From positions 62,001 to 126,000 of the forward strand of contig JAPSGI010000005.1 of NCBI GenBank assembly GCA_031177685.1: 64,000 bases of DNA. Reading direction: 5' to 3'. This document shows, piece by piece, positions 1 to 7,206 of the stretch (positions are counted from its first letter, which is position 1; every line of letters starts with the position of its first letter). The DNA comes from Solirubrobacteraceae bacterium (GTDB taxonomy: Bacteria > Actinomycetota > Thermoleophilia > Solirubrobacterales > Solirubrobacteraceae). Position numbers and translations under genes: made by a program. Under the pieces are notes generated by a model that was not told the DNA's origin, made no database searches, and worked only from the letters and a program-made list of their open reading frames with translations.

Positions 1-354
1 CGCGAGCTCAACTGGGTGGTCGGCGTCGTGCTGCTGGTGCTGACGATGATCATGTCGCTGACCGGCTACCTGCTGCCCTTCGACCAGCGCTCGTTCTGGG
101 CGACGATCGTGGCCGACAACATCAACGGCACCGGGCCGTTCCTCGGTCCCTACCTGGCCGACTTCCTGCGCGCGGGGCCGGAGTTCGGCGCGACGACGCT
201 CGCGCGCTTCTACTCGATCCACATGCTGCTCGTGCCCGGCGCGATCGCCGCGCTGATCGGAGTGCACCTCTACCTCGTGGCCAAGCTCGGGACCACCGCC
301 CCGCCGTGGGTCAAGGCCGAGGAGCCCGAGCAGCTGCGCACGGAGAAGGTATGA
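1..354 (+). CDS. qcrB: Cytochrome b6-type subunit of the quinol:cytochrome c reductase (C-terminal part)
   Basis: Last 117 residues of a cytochrome b N-domain protein; the start lies outside the window. It would bind two b haems and help oxidise menaquinol in the membrane bc complex. Two transmembrane helices are visible. The last one carries two histidines with 14 residues between them (in IHMLLVPG and GVHLYL), the spacing typical of cytochrome b6 rather than mitochondrial cytochrome b. The stop overlaps the next start as ATGA, so it is translationally coupled to the subunit IV-cytochrome c fusion. A Rieske gene is expected upstream but is not seen here. Confidence 0.9.
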   Translation, partial: RELNWVVGVVLLVLTMIMSLTGYLLPFDQRSFWATIVADNINGTGPFLGPYLADFLRAGPEFGATTLARFYSIHMLLVPGAIAALIGVHLYLVAKLGTTAPPWVKAEEPEQLRTEKV

Positions 355-1085
355 ACCAGCGCGAGAAGGAGCAGTACCTGCGCGAGTACAGCGTCCTGAA
401 GGCGCAGGGCAAGCCGTTCTTCCCCTACGCCGTGGCCAAGGACTCGGTCATGGCTTTCCTCGTGCTCGTCGCGATCATCGCGATGTCGCTTGTGCTGGGC
501 GCGGAGCTGGGCCCCAAGGCGGACCCGACGACGACGACCTACACGCCGCGCCCCGAGTGGTACTTCTTCTTCCTGTTCGAGCTGCTGCGGGTGATCAAGC
601 CCGCCGAGCTCACGCAGGCGGCCACGATCGGCATCCCCACGCTGTGCCTGATCCTGCTGATCATGCTGCCGTTCTACGACCGCGGGCCCGAGCGCCGGCC
701 CGAGCGCCGGCCGATCGCCACCACCGCCGGGATCATCACGATCGTGGCGATGGCCTACCTCACGTATCTCGGCGCGAGCGCCGGCTCGCCGACCGACATC
801 GAGATGAAGGCGCCGTCCGACCTCGACCGCCAGGCGGTGGCGCAGTTCGACCAGGGCAAGCTCGTGGCGGCCCAGTCCGGGTGCCTGGCCTGCCACAAGA
901 TCGGCCACAACGGCAACGACGGGCCCGGCCCGGAGCTCAGCGAGGTCGGGGCCCGGCTGCCGCGCGAGGCGATCGCCCGCACGTTGGAGAACCCCACGGC
1001 GCCGATGCCCTCCTACGCGGCGCTCCGGCGCGACGAGCCCGAGCAGTTCGACGCCATGGTCGAGTTCCTCTCCCAGCTCCGCTGA
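351..1085 (+). CDS. qcrC: Cytochrome bc complex subunit IV fused to cytochrome c (QcrC-like)
   Basis: 244 residues. Residues 1-145 are a PetD-like cytochrome b C-domain with membrane helices near 31-52, 88-107 and 125-142 and the quinol-site PEWY motif at 68-71. Residues 150-244 are a periplasmic cytochrome c domain with the haem-binding CLACH at 178-182 and a likely axial methionine at 219. The same fusion is known for QcrC of Bacillus-type menaquinol reductases. The start is the ATG overlapping the qcrB stop; an in-frame start 45 bases upstream would only duplicate qcrB sequence. It probably passes electrons from the b haems/Rieske protein towards the terminal oxidase. Confidence 0.9.
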   Translation: MNQREKEQYLREYSVLKAQGKPFFPYAVAKDSVMAFLVLVAIIAMSLVLGAELGPKADPTTTTYTPRPEWYFFFLFELLRVIKPAELTQAATIGIPTLCLILLIMLPFYDRGPERRPERRPIATTAGIITIVAMAYLTYLGASAGSPTDIEMKAPSDLDRQAVAQFDQGKLVAAQSGCLACHKIGHNGNDGPGPELSEVGARLPREAIARTLENPTAPMPSYAALRRDEPEQFDAMVEFLSQLR

Positions 1086-1090
1086 GCGAC

Positions 1091-1798
1091 GTGGATCCGG
1101 CGCCGGGCGTGCTGGAGGAGCGCCAGGTGCGCGCGATGTTCGACCGCATCGCGGGCGTCTACGACCGCATGAACCGCGTGATGACGGTGGGTCTGGACCG
1201 CGAGTGGCGCCGCCGCGCGGCCGATCTGGCCCGCGTCGGTCCCGGCGACCGGGCGCTGGACGTGGCCACGGGGACCGGTGACCTCGCGCTGGAGCTGGCG
1301 CGCCGGGTCGGCCCGGAGGGTGAGGTGGTCGGCTCGGACTTCTCCGAGGAGATGCTGGAGCGCGCGCGGGCCAAGGACGCGGGCGAACGGGTGCGCTTCG
1401 AGTGGGGCAACGCCCTGGCGCTGCCCTACGACGCCAACCGCTTCGACGCGGCCACGGTGGGCTTCGGGGCGCGCAACTTCTCCGATCTGCCCAGGGGCGT
1501 GGCCGAGATGGCGCGCGTGGTGCGCCCCGGCGGACGGGTGGTGATCCTGGAGATCACGACGCCCCAGCGCCCGCCGCTGTCGTGGTTCTACGCGGCGTGG
1601 TTCGATCGGCTCGTCCCCGCGCTGGGCCGCGTGGCTGGGGACCCGGACGCCTACGCCTACCTGCCGAGCTCCGTGCGCCGCTTCCCCGGACCGCGCGAGC
1701 TGGCCGCCACGATGGCGGGCTGCGGGCTGACCGACGTGCGCTGGATCGTCACGGCCGGCGGGATCATCGCGCTGCACTCCGGGACGGTGGCGGGGTGA
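1091..1798 (+). CDS. menG: Demethylmenaquinone methyltransferase (MenG/UbiE family)
   Basis: 235-residue SAM-dependent methyltransferase performing the C-methylation that finishes menaquinone. Near the N-terminus the UbiE signature YDRMNRVMTVG is seen. The SAM-binding motif DVATGTGDL is at about 57-65, and a late motif RVVRPGGRVVILE follows. Length matches the family. The GTG start lies 5 bases after the qcrC stop, and the 3' end overlaps the next gene as GTGA. Its place between the bc complex and a polyprenyl synthase supports a role in making the quinone that the complex oxidises. Confidence 0.9.
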   Translation: MDPAPGVLEERQVRAMFDRIAGVYDRMNRVMTVGLDREWRRRAADLARVGPGDRALDVATGTGDLALELARRVGPEGEVVGSDFSEEMLERARAKDAGERVRFEWGNALALPYDANRFDAATVGFGARNFSDLPRGVAEMARVVRPGGRVVILEITTPQRPPLSWFYAAWFDRLVPALGRVAGDPDAYAYLPSSVRRFPGPRELAATMAGCGLTDVRWIVTAGGIIALHSGTVAG

Positions 1799-2769
1799 CC
1801 GCCGTGGCCGCGACCGTCGAGGCCGTGGTGGCCGCCGGCGGACCGCACATCCCGCCGCGGCTCGCCGCGCTCGAGGAACGCCTCGCCGCGCTCACGACCG
1901 GGTACGGCGACGTGCTGGCGCGGTACGGCGGCGAGACGATCGCGGCCGGGGGCAAGCGCCTGCGACCCCTGCTGGTCTTCGTGGTCGCGGGACCGGACGC
2001 GCCGGCCGCGCGCGTGCTGCGCGCCGCCGCCGCGGTCGAGCTGGTGCACTCCGCCACGCTGGTCCACGACGACGTGCTGGACCGGGCGAGCCTGCGCCGG
2101 GGACAGCCGACGGTGGTGGCCAGCGCGGGCCGGCGGGTCGCCGCCGCCACGGGCGACCTGCTGTTCTCGCGTGCCTTCGCGGAGCTGGCCGACAACGAGC
2201 ACGCCGACGAGGTGCGCGTGCTCTCGGCCGCCTCCTCCGCGCTGGCCGAGGGCGAGCTGCTCCAGCGCGCCGATGCCTGGGACGCGGGCGTGACGGTGGA
2301 CCGCTACCTGCGGCGCTGCGAGCGCAAGACCGCGTCGCTGTTCGAGGCGGCGTGCCGCCTCGGGGCCCTGGAGGGCGGCGTGGGAGATCCCGACGGCCTC
2401 GGCGCGTTCGGGCGGGCCGTGGGGCTGGCCTTCCAGCTGCTCGACGACGTGCTCGACGTGTCCGGGCCCGCCGCGCGCACTGGCAAGGCGCGCGGGACCG
2501 ACCTGCTGGACGGGACGGTGACGCTGCCGCTGATCGTGGCCCGCGACCGCGACCCCGAGCTGGCGCGGTTTGACCTGCGCGCGATCGGGGGGCCGCGGGA
2601 GGCCGAGACGGTGTGCGAGCGCATCGCGGCCACGGGAGCGCTGGAGGAGTCCAGGCGGCGCGCCCTGCGCCTCGTGGAGGAGGCGAAGGGCTCGCTGCCT
2701 GGTCTTCCCGATGCCCAGCGCCGGGCGTTGGAGCTCGTGGCGGACGGAGTCGTGGAGCGCTACAGCTAG
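1795..2769 (+). CDS. Long-chain polyprenyl diphosphate synthase
   Basis: 324 residues, trans-isoprenyl diphosphate synthase family. GGKRLRP (52-58) binds isopentenyl diphosphate; the first aspartate-rich motif DDVLD is at 92-96 and a second LLDDVLD near 215. It should extend an allylic diphosphate to the menaquinone side chain (heptaprenyl or longer; chain length cannot be read from sequence by eye). The start is a GTG overlapping the menG stop (GTGA). The stop TAG shares a CTAG palindrome with the stop of the convergent zinc-ribbon gene. Confidence 0.87.
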   Translation: MTAVAATVEAVVAAGGPHIPPRLAALEERLAALTTGYGDVLARYGGETIAAGGKRLRPLLVFVVAGPDAPAARVLRAAAAVELVHSATLVHDDVLDRASLRRGQPTVVASAGRRVAAATGDLLFSRAFAELADNEHADEVRVLSAASSALAEGELLQRADAWDAGVTVDRYLRRCERKTASLFEAACRLGALEGGVGDPDGLGAFGRAVGLAFQLLDDVLDVSGPAARTGKARGTDLLDGTVTLPLIVARDRDPELARFDLRAIGGPREAETVCERIAATGALEESRRRALRLVEEAKGSLPGLPDAQRRALELVADGVVERYS

Positions 2770-3179
2770 AAGTCCATGGGCCAGATGTGGCCCGCGCGCA
2801 GCGCGACGATGAAGCGCTCGACCTCGTCTTGCATGTTGGCGTGCATCAGCTGCTTGAGGTCGCGAACCAGGATCTGGGTCCCGTTGTCGAGGTGCTCGTC
2901 CAGCTGCTCGACGACCGGCTGCTCGTAGACGCCGCGGTCGTGCCATTCGCAGTTGGGGCAGCGCAGCTGCAGCTCCCACGCCGTGTCGCCCGCCTCTTCC
3001 CAAGCTTCCGGGTAGACGAGCTCGCAGGCGCACTCGGGACAGACGTGCAGGCCGATCTCGGGAGCCGTGGAGCGCACCGCCGCGTCGTCGGAATCGGCGA
3101 AGTAGACGATCTCGATGGTCTTCCCGGACGGCAGGACCACCTTCTTGACGGCGTGGTGGTTGTCCGGGGCGGGGGTCAT
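2766..3179 (-). CDS. Small zinc-ribbon protein of unknown function
   Basis: 137 residues, no recognised family. Two cysteine pairs, CPEC (47-50, with another Cys at 52) and CPNC (74-77), look like a split zinc ribbon with about 23 residues between knuckles. The C-terminal half is acidic, probably helical, and ends in WPMDF. A GAGGAG ribosome site lies just upstream of the ATG. It is transcribed divergently from tatA and converges with the polyprenyl synthase. A protein- or nucleic-acid-binding adaptor is plausible, but nothing here tells its job. Confidence 0.75.
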   Translation of the reverse strand: MTPAPDNHHAVKKVVLPSGKTIEIVYFADSDDAAVRSTAPEIGLHVCPECACELVYPEAWEEAGDTAWELQLRCPNCEWHDRGVYEQPVVEQLDEHLDNGTQILVRDLKQLMHANMQDEVERFIVALRAGHIWPMDF

Positions 3180-3224
3180 GCGGGGCTCCTCGATGCCCCT
3201 CCATCGGCAGCCCCGCCTGGAAAC

Positions 3225-3237
3225 TTGACCCTAGGGT
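3225..3237. promoter_or_regulatory. Possible divergent promoter palindrome between the zinc-ribbon gene and tatA
   Basis: The perfect palindrome ACCCTAGGGT (3228-3237) reads TAGGGT, a TANNNT-type -10 hexamer, on both strands. TTGACC at 3225-3230 overlaps it. Rightward initiation near 3244 would give tatA a leader of about 48 bases containing its GAGGGAA ribosome site. Leftward initiation would give the zinc-ribbon gene a leader of about 40 bases with GAGGAG. A second -10-like TACGCT at 3275-3280 is an alternative for tatA but would exclude the ribosome site from the message. Confidence 0.35.
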
Positions 3238-3291
3238 TTTCACCCCATGAATTCCTGGGGTCGCGGCGACCCGGTACGCTTGAGGGAACCC

Positions 3292-3531
3292 ATGCCGTTC
3301 GGAATCGGTCCTCTCGAGCTCGCGATCGTCCTGGTCATCATCCTGGTGATCTTCGGTCCCAAGCGCCTGCCCGGCGCCGGCCGGGCGCTCGGGCAGGGGA
3401 TGCGCGAGTTCAAGGAATCGATCACGGGCAAGGACCGCGGCGACGAGCCGGAGGACCGCGGTGAGCTGACCGCCGCCTCCCGGGCGCCGAACGCCGAGCG
3501 CCCCTCCCACGCCGTCGGTCGCGACGACTAG
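3292..3531 (+). CDS. tatA: Twin-arginine translocase subunit TatA
   Basis: 79 residues. It has the canonical TatA layout: a short N-terminal membrane helix (about residues 5-20), the hinge FGPKRLPGAGRALG, an amphipathic helix ending in REFKESI, then a charged tail. It forms the pore-like oligomer of Tat export of folded proteins. The ATG at 3292 is chosen over an in-frame ATG at 3247 because a GAGGGAA ribosome site precedes it and the family begins right at the membrane helix. tatC follows after 19 bases. Confidence 0.93.
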   Translation: MPFGIGPLELAIVLVIILVIFGPKRLPGAGRALGQGMREFKESITGKDRGDEPEDRGELTAASRAPNAERPSHAVGRDD

Positions 3532-3550
3532 TCCTCGAGGAGACGCGGGG

Positions 3551-4555
3551 ATGTCCCGTGCGATCCGGCCCGTCGGTCACGAGGATCGGCTCTCGCTGGT
3601 CGAGCACCTCGACGAGTTGCGTACGCGGCTGATCGTCTGCGGTTTGGGGTTCTTCGCCGCCTTCGCGGTGGCGATGTGGCAGAACGAGGCGCTTCTGGAC
3701 CTGGTCAACCGCCCCCTGGAGCGAACGACCGCCGCGAGCGTGAAGCGGGCTTCCGGTCCGCTGGAGCAGACCGCGCGCTCGCAGGTGCAGCTGCGCCACG
3801 CGTTGGAGCGCGGGGCGGCCGCCTTCGATCGGCTGTCGCGCTCGAGCGCCCTGACGGCCTCCGACCGCGCGGCCGTCCGCGAGGCGGTGCGCTCCTACGG
3901 CGACGCGGCGCGCGCCCTGCCGCGCTCGGTCCCCGGGCGCCAGCCAGTCACGCTCGGCGTGACCGAGCCGTTCACCACGACCCTGACCGTCTCGCTGTGG
4001 TTCGCGCTGCTGTTCTCGCTGCCGCTGATCCTCTACCAGGCGTACGCGTTCGTGCTGCCGGCCTTCAGTCCGCAGGAGCGGCGGGTCGCGCTGCCGCTCA
4101 TGGCGCTGGCGCCGGTGCTGTTCGCCGCGGGCGTCGCCTTCTGCTGGTTCGTGATCCTTCCGCCGGCGTTGAAGTTCCTGCAGTCCTTCAATGCGGCGTC
4201 GTTCGACGTCCTCGTGCAGGCCAAGCCCTACTACGCGTTCATCGTCTTCGCACTCATCTCGCTGGGCCTCCTCTTCCAGATCCCGCTGGCCGTGCTCGCG
4301 GTGACGCGGACCGGGCTGGTCACCGTGGAGCAGCTGCGGCGCAACCGGCGCTACGCGATCGTGGTCATCGCGGTCGTCGCGATGCTGCTGCCCACCATCG
4401 ACCCGGTGACGCTGATCCTGGAGATCATTCCGCTCTTGATCCTCTACGAGCTGAGTATCCTCCTGGCAAGCTGGCTGGAGCGCCTGGACGCGAGACGGGA
4501 ACGCGCCACGGCGCCCACGAACGAAGAAGAGACCTCCTCCGCCAATGCTGTTTGA
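3551..4555 (+). CDS. tatC: Twin-arginine translocase subunit TatC with an enlarged first periplasmic loop
   Basis: 334 residues; typical TatC proteins are about 240-260. The N-terminal cytosolic LVEHLDELRTRL, which recognises the twin-arginine signal, is conserved, and six membrane helices can be traced. The extra length lies between helix 1 and helix 2 (about residues 55-135), as a charged, Ala/Arg-rich and probably helical segment. A GAGGAG ribosome site lies upstream of the ATG. The 3' end overlaps the TPR gene by 11 bases. Confidence 0.93.
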   Translation: MSRAIRPVGHEDRLSLVEHLDELRTRLIVCGLGFFAAFAVAMWQNEALLDLVNRPLERTTAASVKRASGPLEQTARSQVQLRHALERGAAAFDRLSRSSALTASDRAAVREAVRSYGDAARALPRSVPGRQPVTLGVTEPFTTTLTVSLWFALLFSLPLILYQAYAFVLPAFSPQERRVALPLMALAPVLFAAGVAFCWFVILPPALKFLQSFNAASFDVLVQAKPYYAFIVFALISLGLLFQIPLAVLAVTRTGLVTVEQLRRNRRYAIVVIAVVAMLLPTIDPVTLILEIIPLLILYELSILLASWLERLDARRERATAPTNEEETSSANAV

Positions 4556-5225
4556 CCTCAGAGCACGCGGCCGGCGCCGCACCGTGCAGGCCATCTACCT
4601 GACGCTGGCCGTCCTGATGGGCGGCGGGCTCATCTTCTTCGGCATCGGCGGCGAGGTGTCCGGCGGCCTGCTCGACGGGCTGGGAATCACCAGCGGCGGC
4701 CAGAGCGAGAGCGCCTCCGAGCAGCTCGAGAAGCAGGAGAAGGCGGCGCTGCGGCGCACCCGCGCCAATCCGAACGACGCGGCGGCCTGGGCCGCGGTGA
4801 CGCGGCTGCGCTACCAGCAGGCCGGCCAGGGCGACAACTACGACCAGGAGACCGCTCAGTTCACGACGTCCGGGCGCCGCGAGCTGGCGCAGGCCGCGCA
4901 GGCGTGGCAGCGCCACCTCGCGCTCAAGCCGAACGACCCGGACGCGAACGTCGCCGCCCTGATGGTGCAGGCGTTCAGTCCGCCGGGCCTCAACCGTCCC
5001 AAGGACGGGGTGGCGGCGGCGGAGATCGTCGCCGAGGCCCGTCCCAGCTCCCAAACCTTCTATCAGCTGTCGGTCTTCGCCTTCGCGGCGGGCCAGAACC
5101 GCAAGGCCGAGCTCGCGGGACGGCGCGCGGTGGAGCTCGCTCCGAAGGACCAGCGCGGGCTGGTGAAGTCGCAGGTCGACGAGGCGCGCAAGAGCCGCGG
5201 CTTCCCCAGCGCGACCGGCCAGTAG
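4545..5225 (+). CDS. Membrane-anchored TPR-type protein
   Basis: 226 residues. One membrane helix (about 17-38) is followed by a segment with tetratricopeptide-like helical pairs (for example around 60-80, 110-130 and 165-205; typical phrases are LKPNDPDA and ELAPKDQ). Such proteins usually scaffold complexes on the outer face of the membrane. It overlaps the end of tatC by 11 bases, so it is co-expressed with Tat. A link to Tat substrates is only suggested by position. A perfect 6-bp inverted repeat begins at its TAG stop. Confidence 0.8.
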   Translation: MLFDLRARGRRRTVQAIYLTLAVLMGGGLIFFGIGGEVSGGLLDGLGITSGGQSESASEQLEKQEKAALRRTRANPNDAAAWAAVTRLRYQQAGQGDNYDQETAQFTTSGRRELAQAAQAWQRHLALKPNDPDANVAALMVQAFSPPGLNRPKDGVAAAEIVAEARPSSQTFYQLSVFAFAAGQNRKAELAGRRAVELAPKDQRGLVKSQVDEARKSRGFPSATGQ

Positions 5226-5243
5226 CGATCCTCTCGCTATCCT
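5223..5243 (+). promoter_or_regulatory. Hairpin and -10 element upstream of tRNA-Lys
   Basis: TAGCGA (5223-5228) and TCGCTA (5234-5239) form a perfect 6-bp inverted repeat with a 5-base loop, starting at the TPR gene stop. No T-run follows, so it is not a clear terminator. TATCCT (5238-5243) overlaps the right arm and lies 12 bases before the tRNA 5' end, a good position for a -10 box giving a short 5' leader. No convincing -35 hexamer is seen. Confidence 0.4.
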
Positions 5244-5255
5244 GCTCCCCGTTCC

Positions 5256-5329
5256 GGGCCGTTAGCTCAACTGGTTAGAGCAGGGGCCTCTTAAGCCCAA
5301 GGTTGAAGGTTCGAGTCCTTCACGGCCCA
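5256..5329 (+). tRNA. tRNA-Lys (anticodon CTT)
   Basis: 74-base cloverleaf. Acceptor stem GGGCCGT/ACGGCCC, D-arm GCTC/GAGC, anticodon loop CTCTTAA with anticodon CTT at 5290-5292 (reads AAG), T-arm GAAGG/CCTTC with loop TTCGAGT, discriminator A at 5329. The outermost anticodon-stem pair is a G-A mismatch. CCA is not encoded. The next base (5330) is T, and the aminotransferase ATG begins at 5331, so tRNA 3' processing would leave an mRNA with a single-base leader. Confidence 0.97.
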
Positions 5330-5330
5330 T

Positions 5331-6122
5331 ATGTCGCTCGCCTGCCTCGACGGCGCCGTGATGCCGGTCGCCGAGGCCTCGATCTCCGTGACGGACGAGG
5401 GGCTGCTGCGGGGCGACGGCGCCTTCGAGGTGCTGCGCCTGTACGGCGGGCGGCCGTTCGGGCTCGACGAGCACCTCGCGCGGATGGGGCGCTCGGCCGC
5501 CAACCTCCGCCTGGTGCTGGACCCGGAAGCGGTGCGCGCGGACGTCGAGCTTCTGCTCCGCGAGGCGGCGCCCGGCGACGCGCTGCTGCGGCTCGTGGCG
5601 ACCCGCGGCGGGCGCCGGATCGCGTTGCTGGAGGAACTCCCGGAGCACGCGCCCACGATCAGCCTGGCGTCCGTGACGTACGCGCCGACGCGGATCCTCG
5701 ACGGCGTGAAGTCGCTCTCCTACGCCGGCAACATGCTGGCGACGCGCCTGGCGAAGGAGGCCGGCGCGGACGAGGCGCTGCTCGTCACGCCGCACGGACG
5801 CGTGCTCGAGGGGCCGACGTCGAGCTTCTTCTGGGTGCGCGGCGGCGAGCTGCTCACCCCGCCGCTGGACGACCACGTCCTGGACTCGATCACGCGCCGC
5901 CTGGTGCTCGAGGAGACCGAGGCGCGCGAGGCCTCCTGCACGCTGGAGGACCTGACGGGCGCGGAGGAGGCCTTCCTCGCCTCGACCGTGCGCGAGGTCC
6001 AGGCGGTGTCGGCGATCGACGGGCGTGAGATCGCCGTCGGCGGGCCGCTCACGGCGCGGGCCGCGGAACGCGTGCGCGCTCGCATACAGGCGGCGGTGGG
6101 CCCTCCCGAGCCGGTGGGCTGA
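5331..6122 (+). CDS. Class IV (fold-type IV) PLP aminotransferase / aminodeoxychorismate lyase family
   Basis: 263 residues. The N-terminus (GDGAFEVLRLYGGRPFGLDEHLARM) is typical of the IlvE / D-amino acid aminotransferase / PabC family. The PLP lysine is probably in GVKSLSYAGNM (about residue 127), and the cofactor-binding LEGPTSSFFWV follows. Substrate cannot be decided; length and the short C-terminus fit PabC (4-amino-4-deoxychorismate lyase) as well as a branched-chain or D-amino acid enzyme. The start fits the family N-terminus exactly, yet it lies 2 bases after the tRNA-Lys end with no ribosome site, so leaderless translation is likely. Confidence 0.85.
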   Translation: MSLACLDGAVMPVAEASISVTDEGLLRGDGAFEVLRLYGGRPFGLDEHLARMGRSAANLRLVLDPEAVRADVELLLREAAPGDALLRLVATRGGRRIALLEELPEHAPTISLASVTYAPTRILDGVKSLSYAGNMLATRLAKEAGADEALLVTPHGRVLEGPTSSFFWVRGGELLTPPLDDHVLDSITRRLVLEETEAREASCTLEDLTGAEEAFLASTVREVQAVSAIDGREIAVGGPLTARAAERVRARIQAAVGPPEPVG

Positions 6123-6126
6123 GGCG

Positions 6127-7206
6127 CTGCGCGTCCTCACGGTCATCGGGAACCGGCCGCAGTTCGTCAAGGCGGCCGCGGTGTCGCGCCGGCTGCGCGC
6201 GGAGCACCACGAGCTGCTGGTCCACACCGGCCAGCACTACGACGACGAGCTCTCGCGCATCTTCGTGGACGAGCTCGACGTGCCGGCGCCGGAGCGCGAG
6301 CTGGGCGTCCACGACGGCACGAACACGTCGCAGACCGCGCGCATGCTGGCGGCGCTGGAGCCGCTGCTGGACGAGGAGGCGCCCGACGCGGTCCTCGTCT
6401 ACGGCGACACGAACTCCACGCTGGCCGGCGCGCTGGCCGCCGCGCAGCGCGGCGTACCGGTGGTCCACGTCGAGGCCGGGATGCGCTCGTTCGACCGCGC
6501 GATGCCCGAGGAGCTCAACCGCGTGCTCACCGATCACCTGTCGGACCTGCTGCTGGTCCCGTCCCGCACGGCGGCGGACAACCTGGCGCGCGAGGGCGTG
6601 GCCGGTCGCGTGGAGGACGTGGGCGACGTCATGGTGGACGTGGCACGGCTCATGGCGCCGCGCGTGCGCGAACGGACGGACGCGCTGCAGTCGTGGGGAG
6701 TCGCCCCCGGCGAGTACCTGCTGGCCACCGCCCACCGCGCCGGCAACGTGGACGATCCCGCGCGGCTCGCGCGGCTCGTCGAGCTGCTGCTCGCGGTGGA
6801 GGGGCCGGTCGTGCTGCCCCTGCACCCGCGCACGCGCGCACGGCTGGAGGCGGGCGGCATGCTGGGGCGCCTGGAGCAGGCGCCCGCCGTGCGGCTCGGC
6901 GCGCCCGTGGGCTACCTCGAGTTCTCGGCGCTCCTGCACCACGCCCGGGCGGTGCTCACCGACTCGGGGGGCGTGCAGAAGGAGGCGTACCTCGCCGCCG
7001 TGCCCTGCGTCACGCTGCGGCCCGTGACCGAGTGGGTCGAGACCGTGGAGGCCGGCTGGAACGCGCTCGTCGACCTCGACGCCGAGCGGGCGCGCGCCGC
7101 GCTGGAGCGCCCACCCCCCGCCGCGCATCCCGCGCTCTACGGCGACGGCGAGGCCGGCGCCCGCGTGGTCGCGGCCATGGCAGCCCATACACTGCGCCGT
7201 CGATGA
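6127..7206 (+). CDS. wecB: UDP-N-acetylglucosamine 2-epimerase family (non-hydrolysing)
   Basis: About 359 residues. RVLTVIGNRPQFVKAAAV begins the fold; HTGQHYD, YGDTNST, HVEAGMRS, LATAHRAGN and TDSGGVQKEA are the conserved UDP-binding and catalytic motifs. It interconverts UDP-GlcNAc-type and UDP-ManNAc-type sugars. No ATG, GTG or TTG exists where the family starts; the family N-terminus would begin at the CTG at 6127. The only standard start in frame is a GTG at 6025, 98 bases inside the previous gene. It could be WecB or the related WbpI, which acts on diacetamido uronic acids. Confidence 0.85.
   Translation: MRVLTVIGNRPQFVKAAAVSRRLRAEHHELLVHTGQHYDDELSRIFVDELDVPAPERELGVHDGTNTSQTARMLAALEPLLDEEAPDAVLVYGDTNSTLAGALAAAQRGVPVVHVEAGMRSFDRAMPEELNRVLTDHLSDLLLVPSRTAADNLAREGVAGRVEDVGDVMVDVARLMAPRVRERTDALQSWGVAPGEYLLATAHRAGNVDDPARLARLVELLLAVEGPVVLPLHPRTRARLEAGGMLGRLEQAPAVRLGAPVGYLEFSALLHHARAVLTDSGGVQKEAYLAAVPCVTLRPVTEWVETVEAGWNALVDLDAERARAALERPPPAAHPALYGDGEAGARVVAAMAAHTLRRR

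Noticed and set aside
3247-3291. N-terminal extension of TatA from the ATG at 3247
   Set aside because: The ATG at 3292 has a ribosome site and matches the family start; the extension is charged and lies before the membrane helix.
1657-3510. A 617-codon open frame on the minus strand opposite the polyprenyl synthase and tatA
   Set aside because: Composition (Arg, Gly, His, Gln) is that of a shadow frame; the plus-strand genes have clear motifs.
5223-5239. Terminator after the TPR gene
   Set aside because: The hairpin has no T-run and overlaps the likely -10 box of tRNA-Lys.
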